Part shown: one piece after another, positions 1-8,460 of the stretch | How positions within the stretch are numbered: position 1 is the first letter of the stretch | How the letters are laid out: each line of letters begins with the position of its first letter | Source of the DNA: Bacteroidota bacterium | Lineage (GTDB): Bacteria > Bacteroidota > Bacteroidia > Bacteroidales > FEN-979 | DNA length: 64,000 nt | Direction of reading: 5' to 3' | Assembly (NCBI GenBank): GCA_026391355.1 | Contig: JAPLDH010000011.1 | Location: 1-64,000 of the forward strand | Program-made: the position numbers and the translations under genes | Notes under the pieces: model-generated | Database searches by the model: none | Told to the model about the DNA's origin: nothing | Seen by the model: the letters and a program-made list of their open reading frames with translations, nothing else

Positions 1-1
1 C

Positions 2-571
2 GAAGTGAAGGATGTTACAATGGATGGTGGTCAGTTAGACTGGAATGTAACCGGCAATGAACTGAGGATTGGATGGCATACCATGAATGCACTGAGCCTG
101 AATGCTCATGCAGATCTGGTAACCCTCCGCCTGAGAACTACAGACAACTTCACGGTTGGAACGTCAATCCGCTTATCGCTTGCATCCAATGATATGAATG
201 AGCTTGCAGATCAGTATGCAAGGCCAATCATGGATGCAATTCTGGGTGTAGATGTTATCGAAGCATCCCCGATCGGTATCCCGGAAAATGGTTCAGTAAA
301 CGATCTGTCATTGCAGAATCATCCGAACCCATTCAGCAATGAGACGATGTTTGATTACTCTCTGCCGTTTGATGGTAAAGTGACGCTGATCATTCACAAC
401 CTCCTCGGAGAAACAGTGAAGACCCTCATCAACGAACCACAAATCCAGGGTGACCATACATTCAGATTTGATGCCGGCAGCATTGCCACCGGTGTTTATA
501 CTGCTACAGTCAAGCTGGAAGCCAAAGGCACCAAGCTTGTTCGAACAATAAAGCTGATCAGGGATAAATAA
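2..571 (+). CDS. C-terminal part of a T9SS-exported protein (5' end outside window)
   Basis: The reading frame is open from the window edge, so the GTG near base 5 is not a reliable start. The last ~80 residues form a type IX secretion sorting domain: a NHPNPFSNET motif, then alternating beta strands, an LLGETVKTL segment and a GVYTATVKL...VRTIKLI ending. In this family the domain directs outer-membrane translocation and surface anchoring and is then removed. The preceding ~90 residues look like the end of a cohesin- or Ig-like beta domain; no catalytic motif is visible. The cargo function lies upstream of the window. Confidence 0.85.
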   Translation, partial: EVKDVTMDGGQLDWNVTGNELRIGWHTMNALSLNAHADLVTLRLRTTDNFTVGTSIRLSLASNDMNELADQYARPIMDAILGVDVIEASPIGIPENGSVNDLSLQNHPNPFSNETMFDYSLPFDGKVTLIIHNLLGETVKTLINEPQIQGDHTFRFDAGSIATGVYTATVKLEAKGTKLVRTIKLIRDK

Positions 572-593
572 CCTGTTTTCAGGAACGAAAAAG

Positions 594-627
594 AGGATGG
601 CCCGGAAGATTGAGCCATCCTTTTTTT
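594..627 (+). terminator. Rho-independent terminator, possibly bidirectional
   Basis: AGGATGGC at 594-601 pairs perfectly with GCCATCCT at 614-621 across a 12-nt loop, followed by a run of seven T from 621. On the minus strand the same stem is followed by five T, so it could also end transcription arriving from the porin gene. Confidence 0.8.
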
Positions 628-651
628 ATGCCATCACTCATAATAAAACAG

Positions 652-669
652 GTACGAGGCACGAGGCAC
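652..669. repeat. Short tandem array, 7-bp unit ACGAGGC
   Basis: Two perfect ACGAGGC copies (654-660, 661-667) continue into a partial third. It lies in the spacer between two convergent genes. It is one of six 7- or 8-bp arrays in the window. Confidence 0.5.
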
Positions 670-680
670 TGGAAATAAGT

Positions 681-713
681 CCGCCCCTGGTTGGGGGAGG
701 ATTTAGGCGGGGG
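681..713. repeat. G/C-rich imperfect inverted repeat
   Basis: CCGCCCC at the left edge faces GGCGGGGG at the right edge, with a GGGGGAGG core between them. It ends just before the porin stop codon. The composition resembles the hairpins at 18299 and 20969. Confidence 0.4.
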
Positions 714-718
714 CTTTA

Positions 719-2038
719 TCAGAAGTAGTAAAACACCCCAATCAGTACACGCCAGTTTCCGATCTCTTTGGAATTCGAAACCAGGGCCTTTTCATTTGTC
801 TTGCCATAAGCGGCAACCGTGTATTCAATTTCCGGGGCAAACCTGAATTTATTGACATTCAGTATTAACCGGGGAGCGATCCGGTAGAGGTAGTCAATAT
901 TGGCACCCCTTGTATAGGCTGGACCGGCAACAGTTGTTCCGGCACCCAGATTTTTACAATAAGCACCAAGAATGCCTACAGCCACCTTTTTCCCGTTCGT
1001 TGAGAGGTCCACCCATCCTGATGCAACTGAGATATTGGCATAGTCGACCGCACCTGTTGCAGGATCTGTAACGCTTTTCACCACGTAACCCCCAAGCATT
1101 GTGTAAGAATAGGTGTTCTGGCCATATAATGCCCCGAGTTTGAAGGTGAAATGAGGGATACGAAGCTTCATGAATAGGTTTTCGGAGATAGCTCCGATTT
1201 TTTGATTGGTACTGTATGATGTAGTTACCGCATTGTGATGAACGACGATGCCACCCACCACGGTGTCGTATGCTTTCTTAAGTGTAACCGTGTTAGCCAG
1301 CTGAGGGGTTATCACAATATAGTTGATGCCGATCCCTGCCAGGAATTCCGTTCCATTTGCTTCATTTTTCGTGGCAAACTGAACCTGAAAGTTGAGTTCC
1401 GGTATGATCGAATTCCGTAAATATTTTGGACTTGTTCCATCCGGACCGGTGCTCATAAAATCGAGCTGTTCAAGGGCCGTCAGCTGAAATTTGAACTTTC
1501 CGGCGGCTTGTGTCAGCCTGACCTGTGGGTTTCTTGAGAAAACCACAAACGGAGCACCGGTGTTGAACGACACCGGTTCGGGGGCACAGGCAGGAACAAA
1601 CATCGGGTGCCAGTACTGACCAACCAGCAATTCAGTGGATGGCCAGTTCAGCTTCACCCAGGCATGACGCAAGCGGAATGAATTGATGTTCGCATTTGTA
1701 CTCCCAAAAAATTCCGCTTCAATGTAGCCCGATGTTTTGGCTCCCAGTGCATCAGTCCCTGTAATGGTTCCTGCAAGCCTTGTTTGAATAGAAAGAATAT
1801 TGAAACTTCCCTTAGCGTTGATATCTTTTCCTGTTGCATCCGGGAGGACCGCATCAGGATAGAGCAGGAAATGCCCTTCACGTAGGTTGATTGTTTGCCG
1901 TGAATCATAGATCAGATCGGTCTTTACATAACCTGAAAAGGAGATCCCGAACAATGGAGTTTTCGTTTCACCTGTTTGTGCTCCCGTCCGGGAAGTGACA
2001 AGAAGGGAAAGGAGGGTTAAAATGCAGAATTTTTTCAT
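719..2038 (-). CDS. Outer-membrane porin-like beta-barrel protein
   Basis: 439 residues with a signal peptide (MKKFCILTLLSLLVTS, cleavage near AQT). The rest is rich in alternating hydrophobic/aromatic strands separated by polar turns and ends in ...LIGVFYYF, the aromatic C-terminus typical of outer-membrane barrels. The strand pattern and the GYVKTDLIYDSR opening resemble DcaP-like/porin families, so passive solute uptake is the likely role; the substrate cannot be told. It starts 8 bases after the cytochrome c gene and is the last gene of the cbb3 locus, which may mean it shares expression with respiratory genes. Confidence 0.65.
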   Translation of the reverse strand: MKKFCILTLLSLLVTSRTGAQTGETKTPLFGISFSGYVKTDLIYDSRQTINLREGHFLLYPDAVLPDATGKDINAKGSFNILSIQTRLAGTITGTDALGAKTSGYIEAEFFGSTNANINSFRLRHAWVKLNWPSTELLVGQYWHPMFVPACAPEPVSFNTGAPFVVFSRNPQVRLTQAAGKFKFQLTALEQLDFMSTGPDGTSPKYLRNSIIPELNFQVQFATKNEANGTEFLAGIGINYIVITPQLANTVTLKKAYDTVVGGIVVHHNAVTTSYSTNQKIGAISENLFMKLRIPHFTFKLGALYGQNTYSYTMLGGYVVKSVTDPATGAVDYANISVASGWVDLSTNGKKVAVGILGAYCKNLGAGTTVAGPAYTRGANIDYLYRIAPRLILNVNKFRFAPEIEYTVAAYGKTNEKALVSNSKEIGNWRVLIGVFYYF

Positions 2039-2046
2039 ACGGGGGA

Positions 2047-2541
2047 TTACTTGGCAGCAGGCGCTGTTCTTGGTTTGATCACCACATCTTTAACCTGCTC
2101 CATTGTAACATATCCTCCCTTATTGCCAAAATTATTCAGCACATAATTGATTATAGCCACTGCGTCTTCTTTGGTTTCCACCTGAGGAACCATTTCCTGT
2201 GTGTATTTTTTGTTATTTACGGTCATTTCGAGCTTGGAACCGTTAAGTGTTTGTGCCACTGCTCTTGCTTTATCCGCTAAAAGGTAATCGGAACTGGCAA
2301 GGGGAGGGAATACGTTTTCAACACCTGCTCCTGTGGCCTGGTGGCAAACGGTACATTTTGATTTGTAGATCTGTTCACCTTTTGGCATCATGGCCTGGAT
2401 GTCGGCAGGCAGGTCAGCATAAGGACCTTTTGCGGTGACAGTGGTTGCCGACTGATCGCCGGTATTACCGCCTCCGCCACAGGAGGTCAGGAAAACTGAA
2501 AGTGAGAATACAGCAACTAAAATGATAACAATTCTTTTCAT
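2047..2541 (-). CDS. Lipoprotein c-type cytochrome
   Basis: 164 residues. A lipobox ending LTSC is followed by a glycine-rich linker, so the protein should be lipid-anchored. One heme site is present (CTVCH near residue 62), and a distal methionine ligand is likely in the TQEMVPQ region. This is a class I monoheme cytochrome c of the type that feeds electrons to a terminal oxidase; its place just downstream of the cbb3 genes suggests it donates to that enzyme. An 88-base gap and a candidate promoter precede it, so it may be expressed independently with the porin. Confidence 0.8.
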   Translation of the reverse strand: MKRIVIILVAVFSLSVFLTSCGGGGNTGDQSATTVTAKGPYADLPADIQAMMPKGEQIYKSKCTVCHQATGAGVENVFPPLASSDYLLADKARAVAQTLNGSKLEMTVNNKKYTQEMVPQVETKEDAVAIINYVLNNFGNKGGYVTMEQVKDVVIKPRTAPAAK

Positions 2542-2579
2542 GTTGATAGATTTTAATTTAGGTTTGATTAAATAATCTG

Positions 2580-2610
2580 CAAAAATAAACCTTTCCTGAT
2601 TTTGTTGAAA
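2580..2610 (-). promoter_or_regulatory. Candidate Bacteroidota promoter for cytochrome c/porin
   Basis: On the minus strand TATTTTTG (2587-2580) fits the -7 consensus TAnnTTTG, with a weaker TTTC at the -33 position 19 bases upstream. The leader to the ATG would be about 30 bases. Confidence 0.4.
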
Positions 2611-2629
2611 GTATCCCCGAAAAAAGATC

Positions 2630-3328
2630 TTAATGACAACAGGCCGGCCTGTGTAATTCCGGATTCATTTCAGGGCTGAGGTAAGGAATCCCAAGGTTGA
2701 GCCCCCTTAAAATGAAGAGAACACCGATCGCAATGATCAGAATTGGGATCAGTTTTTTAATCCGGTTCCTGAATTTCATCCCGAATAGATTACCGGCAAA
2801 GGTGACTGCCAGTAATGCCGGTATTGTACCGAGTCCAAAAAAAAGCATGCAGGTTCCTCCTTCAACGGGGGTGCTGGAGACCAATGCTCCGGCCAGTGCG
2901 ATGTATACCAGTCCGCAAGGCAGGAATCCATTCAGTAGACCGATTATCAATGCAGAAAAGGTGGATCTGTATCCGAAAAACCGGGCAAAAAAGCTTTTAA
3001 ATCCGGAAAGCAGTCTGTCGATACCCGATTCCAGATCGGATGATCTGACCAGGAATGGAAAGAGTACGCCAATGATCATTACCGCCCCTAATATGATCGA
3101 AACCCATCGCTGGAATCCCCAGAGATTGAGCCCGGACCCGATCAATCCGAAAACCAATCCCAGGATAAAATAGGTAAGAATCCTCCCCAGGTTGTAAAGC
3201 AGGGCTGTAAGGAAACGGGCTCCTCCAGAACCTCCTTTTAATGGAAGTGCCAGCGCGATTGGTCCACACATGCCGATGCAGTGAAAGCTTCCGAAGAAGC
3301 CGATGGTCAATGCCTGTAAAAAAATCAT
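2630..3328 (-). CDS. TauE/SafE-like (UreH-type) membrane protein of the cbb3 locus
   Basis: 233 residues from the ATG at 3328; an upstream ATG at 3415 would overlap ccoH, whereas 3328 leaves one base after its stop. About six hydrophobic segments are visible. FHCIGMCGP near the N-terminus and NGFLPCGLVY mid-protein place potential metal-binding Cys/His in or near the membrane, and the C-terminus carries HRPACCH. In the family such proteins sit beside ccoGHIS or copper genes and are named sulfite exporter TauE/SafE or cytochrome biogenesis proteins. Context suggests a role in copper delivery or assembly of the cbb3 oxidase, but the transported species is unproven. Confidence 0.75.
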   Translation of the reverse strand: MIFLQALTIGFFGSFHCIGMCGPIALALPLKGGSGGARFLTALLYNLGRILTYFILGLVFGLIGSGLNLWGFQRWVSIILGAVMIIGVLFPFLVRSSDLESGIDRLLSGFKSFFARFFGYRSTFSALIIGLLNGFLPCGLVYIALAGALVSSTPVEGGTCMLFFGLGTIPALLAVTFAGNLFGMKFRNRIKKLIPILIIAIGVLFILRGLNLGIPYLSPEMNPELHRPACCH

Positions 3329-3329
3329 A

Positions 3330-3776
3330 TCAGGGAATGTATATCTCCTGTTCCTTGTAAAAATCTTTTCCTTCGGAGGACCATTCAAGCTTAACAACAT
3401 ACTTGCCCCTGACAAGCTTTGTCAATAAAACGTGCTGTGTCATGGCTGTATCAGTACGGATGGGAACGGTAATATCCAGCTTCTCATCCGATGGACGATA
3501 GATCAGGATCTGTCCATTCAACTTCTGTCCAATAAAATCGGCAGGAAAGGTAACCGAGAGATCAGTTTTGTTGACCGCTACCAGCAGAGGTTCATGAAGG
3601 TTAGCCATATTGCGCATCTTTTTAAGCTTTTCTTCATACTTCAATCCTTTCGGGTAGTAGTTATCCTCTACAAAACTTATATGTTGATGGATGGCATAAA
3701 TGAAAAACCAAATGCAGGCAATTATGAAAACCAGGATAAAAAGGAAAATACCGGTACCCCAATTAAATTTTATCAT
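3330..3776 (-). CDS. ccoH: CcoH/FixH cbb3 oxidase assembly protein
   Basis: 148 residues with a single N-terminal membrane helix (residues ~7-27) followed by a periplasmic domain with the FixH-type pattern, including NKTDLSVTFP and LVRGKYVVKLEW. FixH/CcoH proteins assist maturation and stability of cbb3 oxidase. It sits 3 bases after ccoG and 1 base before the SafE-like gene, a translationally tight arrangement. Confidence 0.8.
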   Translation of the reverse strand: MIKFNWGTGIFLFILVFIIACIWFFIYAIHQHISFVEDNYYPKGLKYEEKLKKMRNMANLHEPLLVAVNKTDLSVTFPADFIGQKLNGQILIYRPSDEKLDITVPIRTDTAMTQHVLLTKLVRGKYVVKLEWSSEGKDFYKEQEIYIP

Positions 3777-3779
3777 TTG

Positions 3780-5186
3780 TTATTTTTCAGGTCCTACAAA
3801 TGTTGCGCGTGTCTGATCAAGTTTTTTCCCACCGGAAAAAACGCCAATGTCCATCTCCATATTGCTCCCCGTAATCTGGGAGTGGTCAAGAAAAATAAAG
3901 AATACCGCTTCACCAACGGTTTGTTTTTTAATCACAGGGTCATTCCCGATGATCTTCACTTCGCCTTTCTGTGACAATAACCGGATCTCAATGGGCAGAT
4001 CAATGTTGGTTTTGTTTACGATCTTAATATCGTAAAGATTACTGATCTTGCCATTGCCCTGGTCCTGGTAAAGCATTCCCGGCGACCGCATAACGGTAGC
4101 TTCAACCGGATTACGTGTTACCAGGAAAAAGCCAAATGCAACCAGTAAAGCACAAAGAACGAACGTATAAGCACCCGAACGGATGGAAAAACGCCATGGC
4201 TTCCGGTCAGCAATCATTTTTTCTGAAGCATAACGGATAAGACCGGGAGGAAAATCATTCCGTTTCATGATGTCATTACAAGCATCGATACAGCATGCAC
4301 AGTTGATACATTCCAACTGGGTTCCGTTACGAATATCAATCCCCGTAGGGCAAACAAGGACACATTGATGACAATCGATGCAATCCCCTTTCCCGGACGT
4401 TTTTCTTTCTTCATTTTTCCGGAGAGGAGCACGTTCTTCACCCCTGATATAATCATATGAGATTACAACCGTTGCATCATCAAGCAAAACGCCCTGTAGT
4501 CTTCCATATGGACAAACGATCGTGCAAACCTGCTCACGGAACCATGAGAAGATAAAGTAAAAGACAAAAGAGAATATGACCATGATCGACAAACCGGCAA
4601 TATGATGGGATGGATCATCTGTGACCAGTTGGGTCCAGGCATCAGAACCGATGATGTACATCAGGAAATAATTGCTGATGATGAACGAGACCGTATAAAA
4701 GATTCCATGCTTGATGATCTTTCGTAACAATTTCCCGGCGTTCATGGGCTGGGCTGCAAGTTGTTTCTGTTTGTGAATATCACCATCGATCCAATATTCA
4801 ATTTTCCTGAAGATCAGCTCTGTGAAAACGGTTTGCGGGCATGCCCAGCCACACCATAACCTGCCGTAAGTGGCAGTAAATAGCAGGATGGACACGATCA
4901 AAGCGATCATTCCAATAAAGAAAAGATGGAAATCCTGTGGCCAGAATTGTACCCCGAACACTACAAATTGCCGTGACAGGAAGTTAAAAAGAAGAAACTG
5001 CTGTCCATGAATTTTAATGAATGGGGCAACAAGAAAAAAGCAGGTAAGAAGGAGCCCGACAACATTCCTTGCTGTGGTCAGGCTTCCTTTTGGTTTTTTT
5101 GCATAGACCCAGAGTCTTTTTCCGTTTTCGTCGATCGTATAAAGCCGGTCGCGAAATGTGTTGGTAGCATCGTCCTGTTGTGGCAT
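3780..5186 (-). CDS. ccoG: CcoG/FixG-type polyferredoxin, cbb3 oxidase accessory protein
   Basis: 468 residues: an N-terminal cytoplasmic stretch, several membrane helices with WCGWACPQTVFTE and CTIVCPYGRLQG cysteine motifs, then two [4Fe-4S] ferredoxin motifs (CIDCHQCVLVCP and CINCACCIDAC), a last helix (~residues 340-360) and a C-terminal Ig-like periplasmic domain. This is the standard CcoG layout; family members are copper/iron-sulfur proteins reported to act in copper reduction for cbb3 assembly. The gene starts 1 base after the ccoP stop. Confidence 0.92.
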   Translation of the reverse strand: MPQQDDATNTFRDRLYTIDENGKRLWVYAKKPKGSLTTARNVVGLLLTCFFLVAPFIKIHGQQFLLFNFLSRQFVVFGVQFWPQDFHLFFIGMIALIVSILLFTATYGRLWCGWACPQTVFTELIFRKIEYWIDGDIHKQKQLAAQPMNAGKLLRKIIKHGIFYTVSFIISNYFLMYIIGSDAWTQLVTDDPSHHIAGLSIMVIFSFVFYFIFSWFREQVCTIVCPYGRLQGVLLDDATVVISYDYIRGEERAPLRKNEERKTSGKGDCIDCHQCVLVCPTGIDIRNGTQLECINCACCIDACNDIMKRNDFPPGLIRYASEKMIADRKPWRFSIRSGAYTFVLCALLVAFGFFLVTRNPVEATVMRSPGMLYQDQGNGKISNLYDIKIVNKTNIDLPIEIRLLSQKGEVKIIGNDPVIKKQTVGEAVFFIFLDHSQITGSNMEMDIGVFSGGKKLDQTRATFVGPEK

Positions 5187-5187
5187 A

Positions 5188-5769
5188 TTACTTACAAGGT
5201 TCGCCCTGCGGAGGTTTGGGGTTTGGCGGATTTGTCCCTTTCAGGGTAAGTGTGAAACTGGCTACCTGCAGGATCTGGTCTCTTGTTAGTTGTGTCTTCC
5301 AGGTGATCATCCCTTTTTCCGGTACTCCATTGGTTATTAAAGTTACAATATCCTTGTAACTGCAACCATGGATAGCAAAAGTATCGGTAAGGTTTGGTCC
5401 TACAAGTCCCTGGCCAAGGGGCAAATGACAGACCACGCAACGCTGGGTCCAAATGGCCTTGCCTGCATCCAGGTTTGCCTTGTCGGTTAAAGGAAGCAGA
5501 TTAGCATCCTCTGAAGGTGTTGTTGTGGTGTTCATTGCCACAGAGGCCATCTCTTTACTGTATTCTTCCTGCTGATGTGGCATTACTTTGATCACATCAA
5601 ACAGGAAAAAATAGATGACACCCCATACCACTGTTATGATAAACAACCACAACCACCAACGTGGTAGCCGGTTATCAAGTTCTTTGATATTATCGGATTC
5701 ATGACCTGCCAGGATTTTATCCCCGGTCAGTTCATCCTTTTCAACGGATTTATTTTCATTGATTTCCAT
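5188..5769 (-). CDS. ccoP: cbb3 oxidase CcoP subunit with one heme
   Basis: 193 residues: a cytoplasmic N-terminus, a LPRWWLWLFIIT membrane helix (residues ~36-58) typical of the CcoP N-terminal domain, a linker, and one cytochrome c domain with C111-x2-C114-H115. The classical proteobacterial CcoP is about 300 residues with two hemes, so this is the short monoheme form. It passes electrons from periplasmic cytochromes to CcoO/CcoN. Gene order ccoQ-ccoP-ccoG confirms the assignment. Confidence 0.9.
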   Translation of the reverse strand: MEINENKSVEKDELTGDKILAGHESDNIKELDNRLPRWWLWLFIITVVWGVIYFFLFDVIKVMPHQQEEYSKEMASVAMNTTTTPSEDANLLPLTDKANLDAGKAIWTQRCVVCHLPLGQGLVGPNLTDTFAIHGCSYKDIVTLITNGVPEKGMITWKTQLTRDQILQVASFTLTLKGTNPPNPKPPQGEPCK

Positions 5770-5788
5770 GGAAACATATTTTTAATTT

Positions 5789-5971
5789 TTAAATATCATC
5801 TGTGTCTTTTGTGGAATTGTCAAAGGGCAGCTTGCTGAAATCATCCACATCCTTCTTTTTAAGTGATAGTGTATGGATGACTACCAATCCAAAGAAAACA
5901 AGGAAAAGGATGGTAGAAATCAGGCCATAATTATCAATGCCCGCAACGGATTTAAAAATATCGCTCAGCAT
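5789..5971 (-). CDS. ccoQ: cbb3 oxidase small subunit CcoQ
   Basis: 60 residues with one hydrophobic helix (~19-37, TILFLVFFGLVVIHTL) and a charged tail. It lies between ccoNO and ccoP with spacings of 5 and 19 bases, exactly where CcoQ is expected. CcoQ stabilises the complex. Confidence 0.8.
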   Translation of the reverse strand: MLSDIFKSVAGIDNYGLISTILFLVFFGLVVIHTLSLKKKDVDDFSKLPFDNSTKDTDDI

Positions 5972-5976
5972 AATCT

Positions 5977-8136
5977 CTATTCTTTAGTGGGTGGTGTAAC
6001 TATTTGAGATGCCGTATGAACATCTTTTCCGAGACGTTGCAGGTAAGCGATCACGGCGATCACCTCTTTGCCGGGTTCCACCTGGATACCCTGGCTTTTC
6101 AGGTTATTGGAAATAGCAGTAGCCTGGGCCAAGAGGTTTTCATTGGCCGTTTTATCAAATCCCTGCGGATAGGGTACTCCCAGGAATTGCATGACCCTGA
6201 TCTTACGGGCTGTCGAACTGATATCAAGATCATTGGCGATCAGCCATTTGTAAACCGGCATGATGGATTGTTCATTTAGTTTTTGCGGATTCAGCAAATG
6301 GGTGTAATGCCAGGAATCGGGTTTATATTGTCGTCCTGTGGTGACACCTTCCCGTGACAGATCGGGGCCGTTTCGTTTGGATCCCCATTGGAACGGATGA
6401 TCATAAACATATTCACCCGCTTTTGCATACTCTCCATATCGTTCGGTTTCAGAGCGAAAAGGACGAACCTGTTGTGAATGGCAGGTATAACATCCTTCCC
6501 TCACATAGATATCCCGTCCCTGCAATTCAAGGGGTTTATAAGGACGAACGCTTGCGATGGTAGGAATATTCGTTTTAACCAGATACAAGGGAACGATCTC
6601 AATAAGTCCCCCAATCAGGATCACCACCAAAGCTATGATAACGAACTGAACAGGTTTACGTTCCAGCCAGCGGTGAGGGCTTTCTCCGGATGAACGGGAA
6701 TTTGAGATTCTTTCAAGTGCCGGTGCTGAAGCAGCTTCTTCGGGGAGTAACTTCCCGGCTTTGATCGTCCTGATAAGGTTAACAATACCCAGTAATGCAC
6801 CGGTTATGTAAAGGCCTCCGCCTATGGCACGGGCTGCATACATGGGTTTTAACTGAGTCACTGTTTCCAGGAAATTCGGATATTTCAGAAATCCATCCTG
6901 GGTAAATTCCTTCCACATTGAAAACTGTGTGATGGCGCCCCAATATAGAGGGACTGCATAGAAGATGATTCCCAGTGTACCGATCCAGAAATGGGTATTG
7001 GCCATTTTTCTGGAGTAGAGTGTTGTCTGGAAAATACGCGGGATCAGCCAATAGAGAACGGCAAAGGTCAGGAAACCATTCCAGCCAAGCGCACCGATAT
7101 GTGCATGGCCTACAGTCCAGTCCGTGAAATGAGAAATAGAGTTCACTGTCTTTGTTGACATCATGGGTCCTTCGAATGTTGACATTCCATAAGCGGTCAC
7201 AGCAACGACCATAAACTTCAGCACAGGGTCCTCGCGGACACGGTCCCATGCGCCCCGGAGGGTCAGCAGACCATTGACCATACCACCCCAGGAGGGGGCG
7301 ATCAGCATCACTGAAAAAACAACCCCGAGCGACTGAGTCCAGTTAGGTAATGCACTATAAATAAGATGGTGCGGGCCGGCCCAGATATATAAAAATATCA
7401 GCGCCCAGAAATGAACGATCGACAAACGGTAGGAGTATATCGGACGGTTAGCGGCTTTGGGGAGAAAGTAGTACATCAACCCAAGGAATGGAGTGGTCAG
7501 GAAGAAGGCCACTGCATTGTGTCCATACCACCATTGTACAAGGGCATCCTGAACACCTGCATAGACCGGGTAACTTTTCAGCCAGCTTACAGGAATCTCG
7601 ATACTGTTGGTTACATGCAGAACGGCTATGGTTACAAAGGTTGCAAGATAAAACCAGATTGCAACATAGATATGTCGTGTTCTGCGTTTGATAATCGTCC
7701 CGATCATATTCCATCCGAAAACAATCCAGATCACTGCTACAGCAATATCAATAGGCCATTCCAGCTCAGCATATTCCTTCCCCGTTGTAAAGCCAAAAGC
7801 AAAGGTCAGGGCAGCAGAAACGATAATGAGCTGCCATCCCCAGAAATGAATCTTGCTTAGAACATTACTGAACATCCTTGCTTTACATAACCGTTGTAAA
7901 GAATAATAAATGCCGGTAAATATCCCGTTTCCGACAAAAGCAAAAATGACTGCATTTGTATGAATGGGACGAATACGCCCGAATGTAAGGTATGGAAGTC
8001 CAAATGAAAGTTGTGGCCAGATAAACTCCAGTGCGACCAGCAGGCCTACGACCATACCTATAACACCCCAGAAAAGAGTGGCATAGGCAAAGGACCTCAC
8101 AATTTTGTTGTCATAGTAAAAGTTCTGATTTTCCAT
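5977..8136 (-). CDS. ccoNO: Fused cbb3 oxidase catalytic subunit CcoN-CcoO
   Basis: 719 residues. Residues ~1-480 form a CcoN heme-copper oxidase subunit with about twelve membrane helices and conserved histidine segments (GRIRPIHTNAV, WWYGHNAVAFF, GPHHLIYS, VGHAHIGALGWN). After a linker, a further helix and a CcoO monoheme cytochrome domain follow, with C549-x2-C552-H553 in REGCYTCHSQQVRP. The ccoN/ccoO fusion is common in Bacteroidota and absent in the classical proteobacterial operon. The protein is the high-affinity oxygen-reducing, proton-pumping core, for low-oxygen respiration. Confidence 0.95.
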   Translation of the reverse strand: MENQNFYYDNKIVRSFAYATLFWGVIGMVVGLLVALEFIWPQLSFGLPYLTFGRIRPIHTNAVIFAFVGNGIFTGIYYSLQRLCKARMFSNVLSKIHFWGWQLIIVSAALTFAFGFTTGKEYAELEWPIDIAVAVIWIVFGWNMIGTIIKRRTRHIYVAIWFYLATFVTIAVLHVTNSIEIPVSWLKSYPVYAGVQDALVQWWYGHNAVAFFLTTPFLGLMYYFLPKAANRPIYSYRLSIVHFWALIFLYIWAGPHHLIYSALPNWTQSLGVVFSVMLIAPSWGGMVNGLLTLRGAWDRVREDPVLKFMVVAVTAYGMSTFEGPMMSTKTVNSISHFTDWTVGHAHIGALGWNGFLTFAVLYWLIPRIFQTTLYSRKMANTHFWIGTLGIIFYAVPLYWGAITQFSMWKEFTQDGFLKYPNFLETVTQLKPMYAARAIGGGLYITGALLGIVNLIRTIKAGKLLPEEAASAPALERISNSRSSGESPHRWLERKPVQFVIIALVVILIGGLIEIVPLYLVKTNIPTIASVRPYKPLELQGRDIYVREGCYTCHSQQVRPFRSETERYGEYAKAGEYVYDHPFQWGSKRNGPDLSREGVTTGRQYKPDSWHYTHLLNPQKLNEQSIMPVYKWLIANDLDISSTARKIRVMQFLGVPYPQGFDKTANENLLAQATAISNNLKSQGIQVEPGKEVIAVIAYLQRLGKDVHTASQIVTPPTKE

Positions 8137-8145
8137 AAGTGTTTA

Positions 8146-8355
8146 TTATTGGTTTGATGGTTGTTCAGGGAGGGCATGACTTTTCCCGGAATTCTCCGGA
8201 TTCTCTTCTTTTGGCTTTTCATCATCAAAAAGAATCCTTACAGAAGAACTGTAAGGATCATCATATTGCCCGCTCCTGACACTCCAGAAAAATAAAATCA
8301 GGAAAACCAGCGCAACTATGATACTGAAGGCAACCAGGACAAGTATGACGCTCAT
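8146..8355 (-). CDS. ccoS: CcoS/FixS cbb3 maturation protein
   Basis: About 69 residues from the ATG at 8355 (MSVILVLVAFSIIVAL). The frame extends upstream to 8403, but that start would lie upstream of the candidate promoter and adds an atypical N-terminus. It has one membrane helix followed by a FFWSVRSGQYDDPYSSSVRILFDD segment matching the CcoS core, and an extended acidic tail. CcoS is needed for cofactor insertion into cbb3 oxidase. It starts 105 bases after ccoI and ends 9 bases before ccoNO. Confidence 0.85.
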   Translation of the reverse strand: MSVILVLVAFSIIVALVFLILFFWSVRSGQYDDPYSSSVRILFDDEKPKEENPENSGKSHALPEQPSNQ

Positions 8356-8371
8356 GCCGTTTTTTTCAAAA

Positions 8372-8404
8372 CAAAAATATAAATTTAGATATATAAATTC
8401 CAAA
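8372..8404 (-). promoter_or_regulatory. Candidate Bacteroidota promoter for ccoS-ccoNOQP
   Basis: Minus-strand TATTTTTG (8379-8372) fits TAnnTTTG and is preceded by TTTG (8404-8401) at 21 bases. It lies in the 105-base ccoI-ccoS gap, so the structural genes may be transcribed separately from ccoI. The leader would be only about ten bases. Confidence 0.4.
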
Positions 8405-8460
8405 TAAAATGTTTTGATATATGAAAATAAATGTATATTTAGATCCGGTCTAAATAGTCC

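Noticed and set aside
8405-8440. FNR box (TTGAT-N4-ATCAA) before ccoS
   Set aside because: Only the TTGAT half-site is convincing; the other half does not match.
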